From assembly GCA_046339595.1 (NCBI GenBank), contig JBKDUF010000048.1:14791-78790 (forward strand): a stretch of DNA of 64,000 bases. Direction: 5' to 3'. The position numbers were made by a program, and so were the translations under genes. Of this stretch, positions 60,083 through 64,000 are shown piece by piece (position 1 is the first letter of the stretch; the number at the start of each line of letters is the position of its first letter). The stretch comes from Ga0077527 sp021300125. GTDB taxonomy: Bacteria; Pseudomonadota; Gammaproteobacteria; Burkholderiales; SG8-41. The notes beneath the pieces are model-generated. The model saw only the letters and a program-made list of their open reading frames with translations. It searched no databases and was not told the DNA's origin.

Positions 60083-60100
60083 AAAGGCCCGGGCCGTGGA

Positions 60101-62797
60101 TCAGCCGTTGCGGGTCTCCACCTGCTGCAAGGGCTCCTGATTGACCGGTTCCTGCGGCGGCCGCACGCGCTTGACGCGTTTCGGGGCGCCATCTTCGATG
60201 GCCCCGGCTGCCGCCTGCACCCGCTCGGCGCGGGTTTCAACCTGCTGCAGTCCTGAAGACCAGTCCAGCTTGAGTGCCGGTGCTGCCTGGGGCACTGCGA
60301 TCGGTTCCGCGGCCGCGGGTGGTGCGGCAATCACCGGTTCCGCCGCGGGGGGCCGCGGAATTTCGGGCACTGCCGGGACATGGGCGGCTGGAACGGACAT
60401 TGGGGTCGCAGCAACGGGAGTTGCATAAACAGGCGCTGCAGAAACGGGCGCGCTGTCTTGCGGCTGTTCGTGCACGATTTCCGCGGTGGATGCGGTTGTT
60501 GCACCGGGAATCACCGTCAACGCATCGGGCTGGGGCACAAAAGGCGTGCGCGGATACCAGACGCGATCGCCACGTTCGCGGCCGCCCTGGGTTTGTCCGT
60601 TTTGCGCCTCGGCCGGGGGGCGATCTCCGCGCTCGGCCCGTTCGCCGCGTTCTGCTCCGCCGCGCCGGCCACGGCGGCGGCGGCCGCCACGTTCTTCGCC
60701 AGCGCCGTTGACTTCGGTCGAGGGTGTGGTGGCTCCTGCTGCGGCGGATTGCTGTTCGCCGACCACCGCCTCGGCCTGTGACTGGCGCTGCGCGTCGCGT
60801 GCTTCGGCATGCTGTTGGCGATCGCCGCGACCTTCTCGGCGCTGGCGTTCCTCGCCGCGACGCTCCGGGTGCTCTGCGCGTTCACCGCCGCGTTCCGAGC
60901 GCTCACCACGCTCACGCCGTTCTCCGCCGCGTCCGCCGCGTCCGCGTTCGCCGCGTCCCTGGCCACCGCGTTCGCTGCGCTCGCCACGATGCGGACGTCC
61001 GCCGGAAGCAGAAGCGCCGCGTACGGGACGTGCGGGAGCCGTTACAGCAGAGGCCGGTGCAGGCTCGGCCGAAGGCTTGCGCCGGAACCAGCCCATGATC
61101 TTGCCGATGATGCCGCTGTCTTCAGGCGCCGCGGTAGCGGCCGGCGCCGCAGCGGCAGCGGCCTGAGGCTGCGGCGCGGAAACTGGCGCCGGCTGCGTCG
61201 GGGTGATGCCCTTGACCGCGGCTTCAGGGCGCGGTGCTGCAGGCTCGGCAATGCCGGTTTCCTTTTCCGGCTCGCTGGGGGCCTGCACCATCTCGTAGCT
61301 GGGTGCGAGCGGTTCGCTCTGGTTGAGGTCGTCGTGGCGCAGGCGGGTGACGGTGTAGTTCGGCGTCTCGAGGTGGATGTTTGGAATCAGCAGTACGTTG
61401 ACACGGTGGCGCGCCTCCAGCATCTGCAGGTCCACGCGCTTTTCGTTGAGCAGGAAAGTCGCGACGTCAACTGGCACCTGGGCATGAACGGCGGCGGTGT
61501 TGTCCTTCATCGACTCTTCCTGAATGATGCGCAGGATGTGCAGTGCGGTCGACTCGGTGCCGCGGATATGGCCGACGCCGTGGCAGCGCGGACAGGCGCT
61601 GTGGCTGGACTCGCCGAGCGAGGGGCGCAGGCGCTGGCGGGATAGTTCCATCAGCCCGAAGCGGGAGATCTTGCCGATCTGCACCCGGGCACGGTCGTAT
61701 TTCAGTGCATCGCGCAGGCGGTTTTCAACCTCGCGCTGGTTGCGCTGAGACTCCATGTCGATGAAGTCGATCACGATCAGCCCGCCCAGGTCGCGCAGGC
61801 GCAGCTGCCGCGCAACTTCGTCCGCCGCCTCTAGGTTGGTGCGGAAGGCCGTCTCCTCGATATCGGCGCCACGGGTCGCCCGAGCCGAATTGACATCGAC
61901 AGCGACCAGAGCCTCAGTGTGGTCGATGACCACGGCACCGCCCGAAGGCAGGTTGACCGAGCGTGAGAAAGCCGATTCGATCTGGTGCTCGATCTGGAAG
62001 CGCGAGAACAGGGGCACGTCATCGCGGTAGAGCTTGGCGCGGCTGACGTAGTTGGGCATGACATGGCTCATGAACTGCACGGCCTGTTCATGGATCGAGG
62101 CAGTATCGATCAGGATTTCGCCGATGTCCTCATGGAAGTAATCCCGGATGGCGCGGATGACCAGGCTGGATTCCTGGAAAATCAGGAAGGCGCCATCCTG
62201 CTGCTTGGCAGCCTCCTCAATCGCTCGCCAGAGCTGGAGCAGATAGGCGAGGTCCCAGTTGAGTTCCTCGGCGCTGCGGCCGATGCCGGCGGTGCGCGCG
62301 ATCACGCTCATGCCCTGGGGCACGTCGAGCTGGGCCACGGTTTCCTTGAGTTCGGCGCGCTCCTCGCCCTCGATGCGCCTTGAAACGCCGCCGCCGCGCG
62401 GGTTGTTCGGCATCAGCACCAGGTAGCGGCCGGCAAGGCTGATATAGGTGGTGAGGGCAGCACCCTTGCTGCCACGTTCGTCCTTGTCGACCTGGACGAT
62501 GACTTCCTGTCGCTCGCGCAGTGCGTCCTGGATGCGTGCGGTGCTGGCATTGACGCCCGGCTTGAAGTAGGCGCGGGCGACTTCCTTGAAGGGCAGGAAC
62601 CCGTGACGTTCATGGCCATAATCGACGAAGGCGGCTTCGAGGCTGGGCTCGATGCGGGTGATCACGCCTTTGTAGATGTTGCTTTTGCGCTGTTCCTTGC
62701 CTGCGGATTCGATATCGAGGTCGATCAGCTTCTGGCCGTCGACGATGGCGACGCGCAGCTCTTCAGCCTGCGTCGCATTGAACAACATGCGTTTCAT
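60101..62797 (-). CDS. rne: Ribonuclease E
   Basis: The 898-residue protein has the complete catalytic half: MKRMLFNATQAEELRVAIVD start, S1 domain (SNIYKGVITRIEPSLEAAFV), 5'-sensor, DNase I-like domain with VDVNSARATRG and GLIVIDFIDM, and the zinc link CPRCHG. The C-terminal ~390 residues are low-complexity: Ala/Pro-rich, then a long Arg/Glu/Gly tract (GERSERGGQGRGERGRGG), then Ala/Pro/Val-rich. It is the RNA-degradosome scaffold; the Arg-rich tract is likely the RNA-binding region. The leader upstream is nearly 500 bases, as expected for rne, which is autoregulated through its 5' UTR in enterics. Confidence 0.96.
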   Translation of the reverse strand: MKRMLFNATQAEELRVAIVDGQKLIDLDIESAGKEQRKSNIYKGVITRIEPSLEAAFVDYGHERHGFLPFKEVARAYFKPGVNASTARIQDALRERQEVIVQVDKDERGSKGAALTTYISLAGRYLVLMPNNPRGGGVSRRIEGEERAELKETVAQLDVPQGMSVIARTAGIGRSAEELNWDLAYLLQLWRAIEEAAKQQDGAFLIFQESSLVIRAIRDYFHEDIGEILIDTASIHEQAVQFMSHVMPNYVSRAKLYRDDVPLFSRFQIEHQIESAFSRSVNLPSGGAVVIDHTEALVAVDVNSARATRGADIEETAFRTNLEAADEVARQLRLRDLGGLIVIDFIDMESQRNQREVENRLRDALKYDRARVQIGKISRFGLMELSRQRLRPSLGESSHSACPRCHGVGHIRGTESTALHILRIIQEESMKDNTAAVHAQVPVDVATFLLNEKRVDLQMLEARHRVNVLLIPNIHLETPNYTVTRLRHDDLNQSEPLAPSYEMVQAPSEPEKETGIAEPAAPRPEAAVKGITPTQPAPVSAPQPQAAAAAAPAATAAPEDSGIIGKIMGWFRRKPSAEPAPASAVTAPARPVRGASASGGRPHRGERSERGGQGRGERGRGGRGGERRERGERSERGGERAEHPERRGEERQRREGRGDRQQHAEARDAQRQSQAEAVVGEQQSAAAGATTPSTEVNGAGEERGGRRRRGRRGGAERGERAERGDRPPAEAQNGQTQGGRERGDRVWYPRTPFVPQPDALTVIPGATTASTAEIVHEQPQDSAPVSAAPVYATPVAATPMSVPAAHVPAVPEIPRPPAAEPVIAAPPAAAEPIAVPQAAPALKLDWSSGLQQVETRAERVQAAAGAIEDGAPKRVKRVRPPQEPVNQEPLQQVETRNG

Positions 62798-63293
62798 TTT
62801 CTTCTTCTCCCGCGCCCAAGGAATTTCAGTTGATTTGCGCGGGTTGATGCAACCGCTGTGCTGCAGCCACCGCGTTGAGGCGGGGCTTCCGGGTGGTTCA
62901 ACCGTTTTGACTGTGTGAGTCTCTGGTGATCGCTGTCCTGGAGTGGGCTTGCATCCTGCTGGGAACTGCGCGGTTGGCGCGGTTCCGGGATTCTGTCTGT
63001 ACCTTGGGCGCGTAATTCGACTACCATCGCTACTTCAAGTGGTGAGCGACTTAACCGGGTGTTCAACATCCGCAACCTGCGCTGCGGGCGTTCATCGCAA
63101 TATCGACGTTGCCGCATTCGCGGCAGTCCGGCATTCATTGCGGAGCGCACCGGGGCTTGGGGGCTGGAAGGGTGGAGTCGTGAGCCGCGATTCGAATGCA
63201 GCGAAGTCGGGAACTCAGGCTGTTGCCTCGGGTCGCCGGAATCCGGCAGCCATGCCGCCCGGCCTGGGTGACGCTGCCAAGAAGTATAGGTAA
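62798..63293. promoter_or_regulatory. Divergent rne / rluC intergenic region (probable rne leader)
   Basis: No credible gene occupies these 496 bases. In E. coli and relatives, the rne mRNA has a long 5' leader bound by RNase E for autoregulation, and rluC is divergent from rne there as here. Possible stems such as GGCTTCCGGGTGGTTCAACC are not diagnostic. Promoters were not identified with confidence. Confidence 0.5.
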
Positions 63294-64000
63294 ATGAACG
63301 AGTTAAGTAAAGATTCCAGCATGCGGCAGGTGGTCGACGAGGAATCGGCCGGTCAGCGCATCGACAACTATCTGATGCGGCTGCTGAAAGGGGTGCCCAA
63401 AAGCCATGTCTACCGCATCCTGCGCAGCGGCGAGGTGCGGGTGAACAGCGGCCGGATCGGGCCCGATTACCGTCTTCAGTCCGGTGACCGCCTGCGCCTG
63501 CCGCCGCTGCGGACCGCCCGCCCGGAGGTGCCGCGCCGGCCCTTGACCACCGGTTTCCGGCCGGTGGTGCTGTTTGAGGACGAGGCGCTACTGGCCATCG
63601 ACAAGCCCTCGGGCCTGGCCGTCCATGGCGGCAGCGGGGCCAGCTTCGGCGTGATTGAGTCGTTGCGCGGGCGCACGCCGGCGCCCAGGTTCCTGGAGCT
63701 GGTGCATCGCCTCGACCGCGAGACTTCCGGCGTCCTGCTTTTGGCCAAAAAACGCGCTGCGCTGGTTGAACTCCATCGCCAGTTGCAGGCCGGGGAGACC
63801 GAAAAACGCTATCTGGCGCTGGTGGCCGGGCGCTGGACCGAACGCAAGCGGGTGGTGGACCTCGCCCTGGAGAAACGGGTCAACGCCACCGGTGAACGCA
63901 AAGTCAGCGTCAAGGCTGGCGGTGATCCTGCGCTGACCATTTTCAGGCTGGAGCGTCGCGTCGGCCCGTACAGCCTGCTCGATGCCGAGCTGAAGACCGG
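63294..64000 (+). CDS. rluC: 23S rRNA pseudouridine synthase RluC (partial, 3' end beyond window)
   Basis: About 235 residues are visible. The N-terminal S4 RNA-binding domain (GQRIDNYLMRLLKGVPKSHV then YRILRSGEVRVN) is followed by the RluA-type catalytic domain; the catalytic aspartate lies in LVHRLDRETSGVLLLAKK. RluC makes pseudouridines 955, 2504 and 2580 in 23S rRNA. The divergent rne-rluC arrangement is conserved in many proteobacteria. The ATG at 63294 immediately follows TATAGGTAA, which provides a weak ribosome site. Confidence 0.94.
   Translation, partial: MNELSKDSSMRQVVDEESAGQRIDNYLMRLLKGVPKSHVYRILRSGEVRVNSGRIGPDYRLQSGDRLRLPPLRTARPEVPRRPLTTGFRPVVLFEDEALLAIDKPSGLAVHGGSGASFGVIESLRGRTPAPRFLELVHRLDRETSGVLLLAKKRAALVELHRQLQAGETEKRYLALVAGRWTERKRVVDLALEKRVNATGERKVSVKAGGDPALTIFRLERRVGPYSLLDAELKT

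Overview
The window is GC-rich, gene-dense chromosomal DNA from a betaproteobacterium. I infer this from four things: the order ompA / gyrA-serC-(serA)-pheA-hisC-tyrA-aroA-cmk-rpsA-ihfB; an elongation factor P with arginine at position 32 directly downstream of its rhamnosyltransferase EarP; two Bug-type (TctC-like) periplasmic receptors; and a tmRNA tag (ANDERYSLAA) of the betaproteobacterial type. There are no rRNA genes, CRISPR arrays or complete prophages. I count about 55 protein genes or gene remnants, three tRNAs (Ser-TGA, Ser-GCT, Asn-GTT) and one tmRNA.

Layout. 1-7.6 kb: a DUF4139 protein (cut by the window edge), a LOG-family nucleotide hydrolase, and a three-gene molybdoenzyme operon resembling the quinone-linked sulfite dehydrogenase SoeABC, followed by two small membrane-associated proteins. 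7.8-11.3 kb: a cold-shock protein, earP-efp, rlmJ and a RidA-family gene. 11.3-12.4 kb: the most striking locus. The minus-strand tmRNA gene is split in its T-loop by a 269-nt group I intron with an Azoarcus-like core. A LAGLIDADG homing-endonuclease gene, broken by one in-frame stop, lies immediately downstream. 12.4-17 kb: an exported hypothetical protein, a Gph/MupP-type phosphatase, ubiG, an MtaD-like deaminase and an OmpA-domain protein with Pro-Lys-rich tracts.

17.4-36.9 kb is core metabolism: gyrA (with an in-frame TAA in place of a conserved Tyr codon), serine and aromatic amino-acid biosynthesis, cmk, rpsA, ihfB, lapAB, pyrF, LPS heptose genes hldA/hldD, cysM, an exonuclease and rlmD. 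37-40.1 kb: a BI-1 family protein, queD, lysC and two serine tRNAs.

40.1-46.1 kb, directly after tRNA-Ser(GCT), is an accessory and partly decayed region. It holds a truncated IS3-family element abutting an aldo/keto reductase fragment, a Tat-exported esterase-like protein with a coupled small membrane protein, an SDR plus alpha/beta-hydrolase pair divergent from a TetR regulator, and a deletion scar joining a GST 5' part to a nitroreductase 3' part. 46.2-52.9 kb: a DUF1566 lipoprotein-like exported protein, an AsmA-like protein, tRNA-Asn, an aromatic/aspartate aminotransferase and uvrB.

52.9-59 kb is an amide-utilisation cluster. It contains an amidase with an AtzG/GatC-like small partner, two Bug receptors, an asparaginase-fold hydrolase missing two substrate-binding residues, and a convergent second amidase. 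The window ends with rdgC, RNase E and the start of rluC.

The points I would follow up first are the intron-split ssrA with its adjacent broken endonuclease, the gyrA stop, the atypical asparaginase in its amidase/Bug context, and an 18-nt AT-rich motif recurring at gene junctions.
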